64,000 nt of DNA from Oricola indica. GTDB lineage: Bacteria; Pseudomonadota; Alphaproteobacteria; Rhizobiales; Rhizobiaceae. Of the stretch, positions 17,770-27,238 are shown piece by piece; position 1 is the first letter of the stretch; each line of letters starts with the position of its first letter. The stretch spans positions 1,054,001 to 1,118,000 of the forward strand of contig NZ_JAINFJ010000001.1 of assembly GCF_019966595.1 (NCBI RefSeq). The letters run 5' to 3'. The notes below the pieces were generated by a model. That model was given only the letters and a program-made list of their open reading frames with translations, was not told the origin of the DNA and did not search any database. A program made the position numbers and the translations under genes.

Positions 17770-18042
17770 TTACCGGTCGAGGACCGCGCGAATGGTCTCC
17801 ATCGCGGTGACGAGCCGACGCGAGACCTCTTTGTTGACATCTTCCAAACGCTCGGCGCGCGCTTCCGATACGTCCAGTTCACCCGCGAGCCGACCGCGAT
17901 CGGAGTTCATGCGCTGCACTTCCTCCTCCGCATCGCGGTAATTTTCGCGGACTTCGACCTGGCGGTCCACCGCGTCTTCCAGCGACAAGACCGCCTTGTC
18001 GAGCCGGTTTAAAACTTCCGAGAGCGTCTGTTCAGATGCCAT
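17770..18042 (-). CDS. DUF4164 family coiled-coil protein
   Basis: A 90-aa, highly charged, almost entirely helical protein (LNRLDKAVLSLEDAVDRQVE to LEDVNKEVSRRLVTAMETIR) with heptad spacing throughout and no membrane segment. It sits directly upstream of zapA in Rhizobiales, and the pair is probably cotranscribed, so a role with the divisome is plausible. No catalytic motif is present; function is inferred only from context. Confidence 0.85.
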   Translation of the reverse strand: MASEQTLSEVLNRLDKAVLSLEDAVDRQVEVRENYRDAEEEVQRMNSDRGRLAGELDVSEARAERLEDVNKEVSRRLVTAMETIRAVLDR

Positions 18043-18093
18043 GCCGGATTACTCTCAATCTCCCCGCCAAGGCGAACGCCTTTGCATTTGAGG

Positions 18094-18116
18094 GCCTTAT
18101 GTGGAAGCCATAAGGC
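18094..18116. repeat. Inverted repeat in the DUF4164-tkt divergent intergenic region
   Basis: GCCTTATG (18094-18101) and CATAAGGC (18109-18116) form a perfect 8-bp dyad with a 7-nt centre, within the 278-bp gap between the divergent zapA and tkt operons. It could be an operator for either direction. The rest of the gap shows no further clear element. Confidence 0.4.
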
Positions 18117-18320
18117 AGTGCATAAAGGTAGCCGCTTCGCGACGCCTTTTCAAATGCCGTCAGCGCTAACCCACAGGACAGAACGAACCGCGATCACGCG
18201 GCCCGGGGGCAAGGGCTCCGGTTTGTTGACTCGTTCCGGCGAACTGCTATGTGTCGCGCGATTTCGTTCCGGGAAGCCGGTGTGACAAGCTTTTACCGGC
18301 CGACGCCAACAGGAAAACCC

Positions 18321-20324
18321 ATGACCTCACGTGAAAAACACGACCGGATGGCGAATGCGATCCGCTTTCTTTCCATGGACGCCGTGGAAGCCGCGAACTC
18401 CGGACACCCGGGCCTCCCCATGGGAGCGGCCGACATCGCGACGGTTCTGTTTTCGAAATTCATGAAATTTGATCCGATGAACCCGCAATGGCCGGACCGC
18501 GACCGCTTCGTGCTGTCGGCCGGGCACGGATCGATGCTGCTCTACTCGCTGCTCTATCTCCTCGGCTATGAGGACATCACTATCGACGAGATCAGGAATT
18601 TCCGCCAGCTCGGTTCTAAGACCGCCGGACACCCGGAATACGGACATGCAGCGGGTATCGAGACGACGACCGGTCCGCTTGGCCAGGGCCTCGCGAATGC
18701 CGTCGGCATGGCGCTCGCCGAGCGAAAGCTGGCCGCCGAATTCGGCGAAGAGCTTGTCGATCACTACACCTATGTTCTCGCGGGCGACGGCTGCCTCATG
18801 GAAGGCATCAGCCAGGAAGCGCTGACGCTTGCCGGCCACCTCAAGCTTTCCAAGCTGATCGTCTTCTGGGACGACAATGGCATTTCCATCGACGGCAAGG
18901 TGTCGCTTTCCGATTCCACCGACCAGCAGGCCCGTTTCGAAGCATCCGGCTGGGAAACCATCTCCATCGACGGTCACGACCCTGACGCCATTGCTTCGGC
19001 GATCGAGCGCGCGCGGTCTTCCGATGCACCGACGCTGATCGCTTGCCGCACCACGATCGGTTTCGGCGCGCCGAACAAGGCCGGCACCTCCAAGGCGCAT
19101 GGCTCGCCGCTCGGCGCCGAGGAAATCGCCGGCGCGCGCGAAGCGCTTGGCTGGACCGCCGAACCCTTCGATGTTCCTTCCGAGATCCTCGACGACTGGC
19201 GTGTCGTCGGCCTGACCGCCGGCAAACAGCGCATCGCCTGGCAGGATCGCCTCGCCGATGCCGACGCGACGCTTCGCGGCGAGTTCGAACGCCGGATGCG
19301 CGGCGACCTTCCCGCCGGTCTCGAAACCGCCATGGAAGCCTACAAGAAGAAGCTCGCCGCCGACCGGCCGACGCTCGCCACGCGCAAATCCTCGGAAAAC
19401 ACGCTGGAAGTCATCAACGCGGCCGTGCCCGAAACGCTGGGCGGATCGGCCGACCTGACAGGGTCCAACAACACCAAGACCAGCCAGACCGCGAATGTGA
19501 CGCCGGATGATTTCTCCGGCCGCTACATCCACTACGGTATCCGCGAGCACGGCATGGCCGCCGCGATGAACGGAATCGCGCTGCATGGCGGACTGATCCC
19601 CTATGGCGGCACCTTCCTGGTGTTCTCGGACTATGCGCGTCCCGCGATGCGCCTGGCATCTCTGATGGGTATTCGTTCCATCTTCGTCATGACGCATGAC
19701 TCGATCGGTCTCGGCGAAGACGGACCGACCCACCAGCCGGTCGAACATCTCGCGGCCCTTCGCGCCATTCCCAATCACATGGTCTACCGCCCGGCGGACG
19801 CGATGGAGACGGCAGAGTGCTGGGAACTGGCGCTCGCCAGCGATACAGCACCCTCGACGCTTGCCCTGACCCGACAGAACCTCGCCGCCGCACGCACGGA
19901 ATATTCGGCCGACAATCGCAGCGCGCGCGGCGCCTACGAACTCGCGCCGGCCAGCGACGATGCCGTCGTATCGATCTTTGCGTCCGGTTCGGAGGTCGAG
20001 ATCGCGCTTGCCGCGAAATCGGCGCTCGAGGCAAACGGACATCCGACCCGTGTGGTATCGGTGCCTTGCATGGACCTTTTCCTCGCGCAGTCAGCCGAGT
20101 ATCGCGAGGCGATCATCGGATCGGCCAAGGTTCGCATTGCCGTCGAAGCCGGCATCCGCCAGGGCTGGGACGGGATCATCGGCCATGACGGTGCGTTTAT
20201 CGGCATGGATTCCTTCGGCGCGTCCGGCCCGTACAAGGAGCTTTATGCCCATTTCGGCATTACACCCGAAGCAGTCGTCGATGCGGCCGAAACCCGCATT
20301 CACGACGGACACCAACACCAGTAA
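18321..20324 (+). CDS. tkt: Transketolase
   Basis: Thiamine-diphosphate enzyme moving two-carbon ketol units in the pentose phosphate and Calvin-type pathways. The 667 aa are of family length. The N-terminal substrate loop [15 protein letters not shown], the ThDP motif [32 protein letters not shown] and the pyrimidine-domain signature [21 protein letters not shown] are clear. The ATG at 18321 has AGGA 7 nt upstream. It heads a plus-strand carbon cluster and is followed by gap after 30 nt. Confidence 0.97.
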   Translation: MTSREKHDRMANAIRFLSMDAVEAANSGHPGLPMGAADIATVLFSKFMKFDPMNPQWPDRDRFVLSAGHGSMLLYSLLYLLGYEDITIDEIRNFRQLGSKTAGHPEYGHAAGIETTTGPLGQGLANAVGMALAERKLAAEFGEELVDHYTYVLAGDGCLMEGISQEALTLAGHLKLSKLIVFWDDNGISIDGKVSLSDSTDQQARFEASGWETISIDGHDPDAIASAIERARSSDAPTLIACRTTIGFGAPNKAGTSKAHGSPLGAEEIAGAREALGWTAEPFDVPSEILDDWRVVGLTAGKQRIAWQDRLADADATLRGEFERRMRGDLPAGLETAMEAYKKKLAADRPTLATRKSSENTLEVINAAVPETLGGSADLTGSNNTKTSQTANVTPDDFSGRYIHYGIREHGMAAAMNGIALHGGLIPYGGTFLVFSDYARPAMRLASLMGIRSIFVMTHDSIGLGEDGPTHQPVEHLAALRAIPNHMVYRPADAMETAECWELALASDTAPSTLALTRQNLAAARTEYSADNRSARGAYELAPASDDAVVSIFASGSEVEIALAAKSALEANGHPTRVVSVPCMDLFLAQSAEYREAIIGSAKVRIAVEAGIRQGWDGIIGHDGAFIGMDSFGASGPYKELYAHFGITPEAVVDAAETRIHDGHQHQ

Positions 20325-20354
20325 AGTCGCCCTACCACTCATGGAGGAAATCGC

Positions 20355-21365
20355 ATGACTGTGAAAGTCGCCATCAACGGATTTGGCCGCATCGGCCGCA
20401 ACGTCGTTCGCGCCATCTACGAATCCGGCCGCAAGGATATCGATGTCGTCGCCATCAACGACCTCGGTCCGGTGGAAACCAACGCTCACCTGATGCGCTA
20501 CGACTCCGTGCACGGAAGGTTCCCGAAAGCCGTCGAGGTGAAGGGTGACACGATCCACATCGAGGGTGGCGACAGCTTCAAGGTCTTCGCCGAACGCGAT
20601 CCGAAAGCACTGCCCTGGGGTGACCTCGACATCGACATCGTGATGGAGTGCACCGGCATCTTCACCGCCAAGGAAAAGGCGTCGCTGCATCTCGAAGCCG
20701 GTGCGAAACGCGTGCTGGTTTCCGCTCCGGCCGCCGGTGCGGACAAGACCGTCGTTTACGGCGTCAACCACGACGTCCTGACGAAGGACGACCTCGTCGT
20801 CTCCAACGCGTCCTGCACGACCAACTGCCTTGCGCCCGTCGCCAAGGTCCTCAACGACGCCATCGGCATCGAAAAGGGCATGATGACGACGATCCACTCC
20901 TATACCGGTGACCAGCCGACGCTGGACACGATGCACAAGGATCTCTACCGCGGCCGCGCCGCCGCGATGTCGATGATCCCGACCTCAACCGGCGCCGCCA
21001 AGGCCGTCGGCCTTGTGCTGCCGGAGCTCAATGGCAAGCTCGACGGCTTCGCCATGCGCGTGCCCACACCGAACGTCTCGGTCGTCGACCTGAAGTTCAT
21101 CGCGAAGAACGCAACCTCCGTCGACGAGATCAACGCCGCGATCAAGGCCGCCGCCGAAGGCCCGCTCAAGGGCATCCTCGGCTACACGACGGAAAAGAAC
21201 GTTTCCATCGACTTCAACCACGACCCGCATTCGTCGATCTTCCATATGGATCAGACGAAGGTCATGGACGGCACGCTGGTGTCCGTCCTGTCGTGGTACG
21301 ACAACGAATGGGGCTTCTCCAACCGCATGGGCGACACCGCCGTCGCCATGGGCAAGCTGATCTGA
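20355..21365 (+). CDS. gap: Type I glyceraldehyde-3-phosphate dehydrogenase
   Basis: Oxidises and phosphorylates glyceraldehyde-3-phosphate to 1,3-bisphosphoglycerate. The 336 aa open with the NAD-binding fold [16 protein letters not shown]. The active-site Cys154 lies in [12 protein letters not shown], and the phosphate-binding segments [19 protein letters not shown] and [13 protein letters not shown] are intact. The residues INDLG at the end of the second strand suggest a preference for NAD+. GGAGG precedes the start, and the gene is cotranscribed with tkt. Confidence 0.98.
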   Translation: MTVKVAINGFGRIGRNVVRAIYESGRKDIDVVAINDLGPVETNAHLMRYDSVHGRFPKAVEVKGDTIHIEGGDSFKVFAERDPKALPWGDLDIDIVMECTGIFTAKEKASLHLEAGAKRVLVSAPAAGADKTVVYGVNHDVLTKDDLVVSNASCTTNCLAPVAKVLNDAIGIEKGMMTTIHSYTGDQPTLDTMHKDLYRGRAAAMSMIPTSTGAAKAVGLVLPELNGKLDGFAMRVPTPNVSVVDLKFIAKNATSVDEINAAIKAAAEGPLKGILGYTTEKNVSIDFNHDPHSSIFHMDQTKVMDGTLVSVLSWYDNEWGFSNRMGDTAVAMGKLI

Positions 21366-21378
21366 GCCTGACGACCCG

Positions 21379-21555
21379 ATGCAAGCCGGCCCGCTGATCT
21401 TCATCGCGATCGCGATCCTGATCGGCGCGGCCGGCTTTTTCATGTCCAGACGGTTCCGTCGCACCGTCGACCGCGACCTGCCCGGCTCGAGCGAAAGTGG
21501 CGCGGGCACCCACTGGTATGCGCGGCCGCCGGACGATGACGGGGACATTGGCTAG
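21379..21555 (+). CDS. Small single-span membrane protein, 58 aa
   Basis: A short ORF 13 nt after gap. It starts MQAGPLIFIAIAILIGAAGF, one membrane helix (about 5-22), followed by a basic SRRFRRTVDR segment and an acidic tail ending DDDGDIG. The basic residues after the helix predict a cytoplasmic C-terminus. The third-position GC bias matches neighbouring genes. The ribosome binding site is weak, so it may depend on coupling to gap. Family not recognised. Confidence 0.5.
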   Translation: MQAGPLIFIAIAILIGAAGFFMSRRFRRTVDRDLPGSSESGAGTHWYARPPDDDGDIG

Positions 21556-21567
21556 ACGGGAACGCGC

Positions 21568-21684
21568 ATGCCCAATCTCGCCACGATCATCCTGATCGCA
21601 CTTGTCGCGCTCGGCGTCTGGTGGAAGCTGCGGTGCATCCGGCGCGGTTGCATGATCGACCCTGACCGGAAATCCGGCGATTGA
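21568..21684 (+). CDS. Very small membrane peptide, 38 aa
   Basis: A second mini-ORF 12 nt after the 58-aa ORF. It has one N-terminal hydrophobic helix (LATIILIALVALGVWW), then basic KLRCIRRGCMIDPDRKSGD with two cysteines. Similar architecture and tandem placement hint at a related pair of membrane microproteins. It has only a weak GGGA upstream. It could be spurious. Confidence 0.4.
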   Translation: MPNLATIILIALVALGVWWKLRCIRRGCMIDPDRKSGD

Positions 21685-21881
21685 AGCTGTCAGCCGGCGG
21701 TTTCCCGGTTTTTTGGGATTTGTTTCGCGGGTCGACGGCCATATATCCTTTGAGGACAACCTTCCCACCCTGGTAGCGAGGACCCCGCCATCGGATCGAT
21801 CGATCTCGTCAGTTCGCGTTCGAACGCCCACTCCCTCGTCGACGACACATGCGCGTCGCACGAAATGAAGGCGACGTGTCG

Positions 21882-23726
21882 ATGATCGAGACAATGTACC
21901 TTGTGATCCTTGTCGGCACCGTGCTGGTTCTTGCCGCAGCGTTTTCCAGCCTTCTCGCCTTTCGTTTCGGCACGCCGCTGCTGTTGCTCTTCCTCGGTAT
22001 CGGACTGATCGCCGGTGTCGACGGACTGGGCATCGATTTCGACAACGCGCCGGTCGCCTATTTCGTCGGATCGCTCGCCCTCGCCGTCATCCTGTTCGAC
22101 TCCGGTTTCGGCACCTCGCTTCAATCCTTCCGAAATGCCGCCGCCCCGGCGCTGACGCTGGCAACGCTCGGCGTCCTGCTGACAACCCTGTTTTTCGGTG
22201 CGGCCGCCCATTTCGTCATCGGCCTTCCCTGGCTTGAAGCCATGCTGCTCGGAGCGGTCGTGAGTTCCACGGATGCGGCAGCGGTTTTCTTCCTGTTGCG
22301 GGTTGGCGGAATATCGATACGCGACAAGGTGCGTTCGACACTGGAAATCGAGTCCGGATCCAACGATCCGATGGCCGTTTTCCTCACGATTACGCTCGTC
22401 GAGATTGTGGCGTCCGGCAAGGCCATCGAGGAATTCGGCGTGCAGGTGGCCGCCGGCTTCCTGCTGCAACTCGCCCTTGGTCTCGTGATAGGTTATCTTG
22501 GCGGCCTCGTTATCGTCGCCCTCGTCAATCGCCTGAAACTCGAACGCGGGCTGACACCGATTTTCGTCATTGCTCTCGCGCTTCTGATCTTTTCGCTGAC
22601 TGGTGCGCTCGGCGGCTCCGGCTTCCTTGCCGTCTATGTCGCCGGTCTCTATGCCGGAAATCGGCAAATGCGCGCGGCCGCTTCGATACGGCGCTTCCAG
22701 GACGGCATGACCTGGCTGTCCCAGATCCTCATGTTCCTGGTTCTGGGTCTCCTCGCCACACCTTCGCAATTTGGCGCGATTGCCCTGCCCGCCATCGCAT
22801 TGGGGCTTTTCCTGATCCTTGTCGCCCGCCCGCTCGCGGTCTGGCTCTGTCTCGCCCCGTATCGGTTCCAGCCGGAAGAAACGGCCTTTGTATCCTGGGT
22901 CGGGTTGCGCGGCGCGGTATCCATCCTGTTGGCGATCCTTCCGTTCATCGGCCAGATCGGGAACGGAATGCTGTTCTTCAACACGGCTTTCATCATCGTC
23001 ATGATCTCGCTTCTCGTGCAGGGCTGGACGATCAATCCTCTCGCAAGACGCCTCGGTCTCGTCGTGCCCCCACGCATGGGCGCGATCGAGAAACTGGAAC
23101 TCGAACTTCCCGGCTCCGTCTCGCACGAATTGCTGGTGTATCGTGTCGTCGACAACAGCCCGATCGTCACCGGCGGGCGCATTCCGCGCTGGGCGCGGCC
23201 TTCCCTCGTGGTCCGCGATGGCAAATCCATGCGCTACCAGTATGCGGGCCGGCTGCGCCCCAACGATTATGTCTACCTCTTCGTGCCGTCCGGCTATCCC
23301 GAACTGCTCGACCGGCTGTTCGCCCAGCCGAAACCCGTAAACAGCGACGATGCCGACTTCTTCGGGGTTTTCACCATCGACCCCACGCGCCCCGCCGCCG
23401 AACTGGGCGCCAATTACGGGTTCGAACTGGACGAGCAGGAAGGCGCGGGAACCATCGATGCGCTGCTGCGCGCGCGCCTTGGCGGTCGTGCCGATTATGC
23501 GGATCGCACGGTCATTGGTCCTGTAGAGCTGATCGTGCGCGATATCGACGAACACGGAAACGTGGTGGCCGCGGGTCTTTCTCTGGAACCGAAGACCAGG
23601 CCCAACATTCCGGTTTTTCTCAGTTTCCGGGAGCTGATGTCCTTCCTGTTCAAATCCCGGTGGCGCAGGAAGAGCAATTCGGATGACAACACCGATAATG
23701 ATGAAAGCGGTGCCGGCGACCAGTGA
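21882..23726 (+). CDS. Potassium/proton antiporter, CPA1/NhaP2 (CvrA) family
   Basis: Inner-membrane cation/proton antiporter that protects against K+ or Na+ stress. From the ATG at 21882 it has 614 aa: about 12-13 membrane helices (residues 1-390) with the signature GAVVSSTDAAAVFFLL and ESGSNDPMAVFL (ion-binding Asp), then a cytoplasmic RCK_C/TrkA_C domain (about 405-480) and a CorC/HlyC-like C-terminal domain (about 490-590), ending in a charged tail. It is inserted between gap and pgk and preceded by about 200 bp without a recognised gene, so it probably has its own promoter. Confidence 0.9.
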   Translation: MIETMYLVILVGTVLVLAAAFSSLLAFRFGTPLLLLFLGIGLIAGVDGLGIDFDNAPVAYFVGSLALAVILFDSGFGTSLQSFRNAAAPALTLATLGVLLTTLFFGAAAHFVIGLPWLEAMLLGAVVSSTDAAAVFFLLRVGGISIRDKVRSTLEIESGSNDPMAVFLTITLVEIVASGKAIEEFGVQVAAGFLLQLALGLVIGYLGGLVIVALVNRLKLERGLTPIFVIALALLIFSLTGALGGSGFLAVYVAGLYAGNRQMRAAASIRRFQDGMTWLSQILMFLVLGLLATPSQFGAIALPAIALGLFLILVARPLAVWLCLAPYRFQPEETAFVSWVGLRGAVSILLAILPFIGQIGNGMLFFNTAFIIVMISLLVQGWTINPLARRLGLVVPPRMGAIEKLELELPGSVSHELLVYRVVDNSPIVTGGRIPRWARPSLVVRDGKSMRYQYAGRLRPNDYVYLFVPSGYPELLDRLFAQPKPVNSDDADFFGVFTIDPTRPAAELGANYGFELDEQEGAGTIDALLRARLGGRADYADRTVIGPVELIVRDIDEHGNVVAAGLSLEPKTRPNIPVFLSFRELMSFLFKSRWRRKSNSDDNTDNDESGAGDQ

Positions 23727-23794
23727 CATTCAGCCCGCTTGAACGTGACAGCCGCCGGCTGTAGGCATGGCGGTACGACAGAGGAGTTCCGTTT

Positions 23795-24994
<1,200 letters not shown>

Positions 24995-25040
24995 AGCCAA
25001 AAGCGACACGCGGAGACCCATCACGGATCAGCTTTTCAGG

Positions 25041-25076
25041 CTATTTTAAACGATTGAACTATTTTAATCGGTTTAG
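25041..25076 (+). promoter_or_regulatory. Tandem 18-bp repeat with LacI-like half-symmetry upstream of aldolase
   Basis: CTATTTTAAACGATTGAA is followed immediately by CTATTTTAATCGGTTTAG: two copies matching at 13 of 18 positions. Each has a central CG with partial dyad symmetry (TTTAAAC/GATTGAA), the style of LacI-family operators. The A/T-rich block stands out in a GC-rich region, about 115 bp before the aldolase start. Candidate carbon-flux operator; the cognate regulator is not identified. Confidence 0.4.
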
Positions 25077-25190
25077 GCCGAGGCCTGTGATATTCCTTCC
25101 AGGATGGCCCTTTGCTAAGGCCCGGCCTGACAATTTAAGCGCCGGCACGCGCCGCGCGCTTCGGACCTTGACCAACCTCGGGAGATACGA

Positions 25191-26084
25191 ATGACGCAAT
25201 CGGATATGGCAGCGCAGGTCGCGAACAAGGACGGCTTTATCGCGGCGCTGGACCAATCGGGCGGTTCGACACCGAAGGCGCTGAAACTCTACGGCGTTTC
25301 GGAAAGCGCTTATTCGAACGAAGACGAGATGTTCGACCTCATCCACCAGATGCGCTCGCGGATTATCAAATCGCCCGCCTTCACCGGTGACAAGGTGATG
25401 GGCGCCATCCTGTTCGAACAGACCATGGACCGCGAAATCGACGGCGTGCCGACGGCGCAGTATCTGTGGGAGAACCGCAGTGTCGTACCGTTCCTGAAGG
25501 TGGACAAAGGCCTTGCCGACGCGGCGGACGGCGTGAAGCTGATGAAGCCGATGCCGGATCTCGACGCCCTGCTGGAGCGTGCGGTCGCCAAAGGCGTATT
25601 CGGCACCAAGATGCGCTCGGTGATCGATGCGGCAAATCCGAAAGGCATCGCGGCGATCGTCGACCAGCAATTCGAGGTGGGACGCCAGATCCTGTCGCAT
25701 GGCCTCGTCCCGATCATCGAGCCGGAAGTCACGATCTCGATCGACGACAAGGCAGAGGCCGAGGACATCCTGCTGGCCGAGATCAAGAAGCACCTCGACG
25801 GCGTTCCGGAAGGCAAGCAGGTCATGCTCAAGCTGAGCCTGCCGACCAAGCCCAACCTCTACAAGCCGCTCATCGACGATCCACGTGTCATGCGGGTCGT
25901 CGCGCTCTCCGGCGGTTATTCGCGCGATGAGGCGAACGAGAAACTGGCTCAGAACACCGGCATGATCGCCAGCTTCTCGCGGGCACTGAGCGAAGGTCTG
26001 TCCGCCGACCAGAGCGACGCGGAATTCGATGCGATGCTCGCCGACGCGATCGACAGCATCTTCGAAGCCTCGCGGGCCGGCTGA
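25191..26084 (+). CDS. Class I fructose-bisphosphate aldolase
   Basis: Schiff-base aldolase that splits fructose-1,6-bisphosphate to dihydroxyacetone phosphate and glyceraldehyde-3-phosphate. The 297 aa contain [17 protein letters not shown] near the N-terminus, LKVDKGL, and the candidate Schiff-base Lys214 in [11 protein letters not shown], followed by [12 protein letters not shown], which shapes the phosphate site. GGGAG precedes the ATG. It completes the tkt-gap-pgk-aldolase set typical of rhizobia. Confidence 0.95.
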   Translation: MTQSDMAAQVANKDGFIAALDQSGGSTPKALKLYGVSESAYSNEDEMFDLIHQMRSRIIKSPAFTGDKVMGAILFEQTMDREIDGVPTAQYLWENRSVVPFLKVDKGLADAADGVKLMKPMPDLDALLERAVAKGVFGTKMRSVIDAANPKGIAAIVDQQFEVGRQILSHGLVPIIEPEVTISIDDKAEAEDILLAEIKKHLDGVPEGKQVMLKLSLPTKPNLYKPLIDDPRVMRVVALSGGYSRDEANEKLAQNTGMIASFSRALSEGLSADQSDAEFDAMLADAIDSIFEASRAG

Positions 26085-26131
26085 CTTTCGCAGCCCTGTC
26101 ATATTGCTGAGACGCGCAACGTCTCTAAATA

Positions 26132-26170
26132 ATGCCCGTGGCGCCGTTAGGTGCCACGGGTATCTCATTT
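26132..26170 (+). terminator. Likely terminator after aldolase gene
   Basis: ATGCCCGTGGC and GCCACGGGTAT pair over 11 bp with one G-T, loop of 10 nt, followed by CTCATTTT. It lies 48 nt after the aldolase stop and ends 17 nt before the next gene. A smaller GAGACG/CGTCTC hairpin lies at 26109-26125. Confidence 0.6.
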
Positions 26171-26186
26171 TCGGATCTTTCGCCGC

Positions 26187-26993
26187 ATGGTCTCAAAGGC
26201 GCTTTTCAGCTGGGTCGCGTTCCCCGTCTATGTCTGGCAGGGCATCTCGGTCCGCCTGCGGATCGAACGCCTGCACCCCGCCGAAGTCCCCCATGAAGGA
26301 CGGTTCGACGGCAAGGGTGATGAGATATCCATCCTGGTTGCGGGCGACTCCTCCGTTGCCGGCGTCGGCATGACGCGTCTCGATGACACGCTGGCCTTCA
26401 ATATCGCGCGCACGCTGAACCAGCGCTCGGGCCGACCCGTGCGCTGGCGCGCGGCCGGCGCGAACTCGGCGACTTCAGGCGATCTGCGTGATCACGTCAT
26501 TCCACATGTCGAGGATCGCGACTTCACCCATGTCGTCCTGGCGATCGGCACGAACGACATGAAGAACTTTCACGTCATCCGCCGCTTCAAGCGCGAGTTC
26601 GGCACACTGCTCTATGCCGTGCGTGCACGCTTTCCCGACGCGCGCATCGTCTGGTCGCCGGTTGCCGACATGACCCGCATTCCGGCGCTTCCCCCGGCGC
26701 TCGGCCGCATTCTCCAGATTCGCGCCGGACTCATAAACGCCATGGGCGCCCGCCTGTGCAACGAGCGCGGGGCCGTGATGGCCGATCCGGTGCCGATCCA
26801 CGGCCCGCAGGGTTTCGCCCGGGACGGGTTTCATGCCGGGCCGGCCGGATATCGCAGTTGGGCGGAACATCTGGCGCAGTACCTGGTCCCCGAACGCCCC
26901 TCCCCCGCGCCGCTAAAGTTGCAGGGCGCTGATCAGGACGATCGCGAACAGACCCGCCAGGGGCAGCTTCCAGAAATCGCTGCGTCGTCGTAG
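26187..26993 (+). CDS. SGNH/GDSL-type esterase or lipase
   Basis: Serine hydrolase of the SGNH superfamily, 268 aa. Block I is VAGDSSVAGVG (nucleophile Ser), block II has the Asn-containing GANSATSGD, block III is AIGTNDMKN and block V DGFHAGPAG carries the catalytic Asp and His. The N-terminus MVSKALFSWVAFPVYVWQG is hydrophobic and may anchor or export the protein. The ATG at 26187 is used; an upstream GTG would start inside the aldolase terminator. The last 27 codons overlap a convergent small ORF on the other strand. Substrate unknown. Confidence 0.85.
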   Translation: MVSKALFSWVAFPVYVWQGISVRLRIERLHPAEVPHEGRFDGKGDEISILVAGDSSVAGVGMTRLDDTLAFNIARTLNQRSGRPVRWRAAGANSATSGDLRDHVIPHVEDRDFTHVVLAIGTNDMKNFHVIRRFKREFGTLLYAVRARFPDARIVWSPVADMTRIPALPPALGRILQIRAGLINAMGARLCNERGAVMADPVPIHGPQGFARDGFHAGPAGYRSWAEHLAQYLVPERPSPAPLKLQGADQDDREQTRQGQLPEIAASS

Positions 26994-27107
26994 TCCCGGC
27001 ACGCCCAGTGGCTTGATGATCTGGACAATCATCGCCAGCACGACGAATACTGATAGCAGTTTGACCAAGAGATTATCCGTTCGGCTCGGGTTGCGGGCTG
27101 TGCGCAA
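26913..27107 (-). CDS. Small two-helix membrane protein
   Basis: A 64-aa ORF with two hydrophobic segments, LLSVFVVLAMIVQII and LPLAGLFAIVLISAL, separated by KPLGVPGLRRRSDFWK. The positively charged loop suggests both ends face out. I believe similar proteins occur in other rhizobia, but this was not checked. No ATG start fits: TTG at 27107 or 27068 are candidates. Its 3' end overlaps the SGNH gene by 81 bp on the opposite strand, where the SGNH tail (DQDDREQTRQGQLPEIAASS) looks non-conserved. Confidence 0.6.
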   Translation of the reverse strand: MRTARNPSRTDNLLVKLLSVFVVLAMIVQIIKPLGVPGLRRRSDFWKLPLAGLFAIVLISALQL

Positions 27108-27238
27108 TTGTCGCGCTCATGCACCGATCAGCTTAGGCGTTAGTCAAATGGACGAATAGCATCCGTTCTGGCACGAGGAAACCGCGTTCCAGAGGGGAAG
27201 CCGGAACGGGGGCTCTTGCACGCGGGAGGAGTAACGCC

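Noticed and set aside
18327-20042. A 571-codon minus-strand open frame
   Set aside because: Antisense to transketolase, same GC-driven artefact.
21838-21886. Possible structured leader around the antiporter start
   Set aside because: CGACAC and GTGTCG segments can pair across the start codon, but the helix needs a large bulge and resembles no riboswitch class I know.
21690-23729. A 679-codon minus-strand open frame, highly charged
   Set aside because: Antisense to the K+/H+ antiporter, whose membrane helices and signature motifs are unambiguous.
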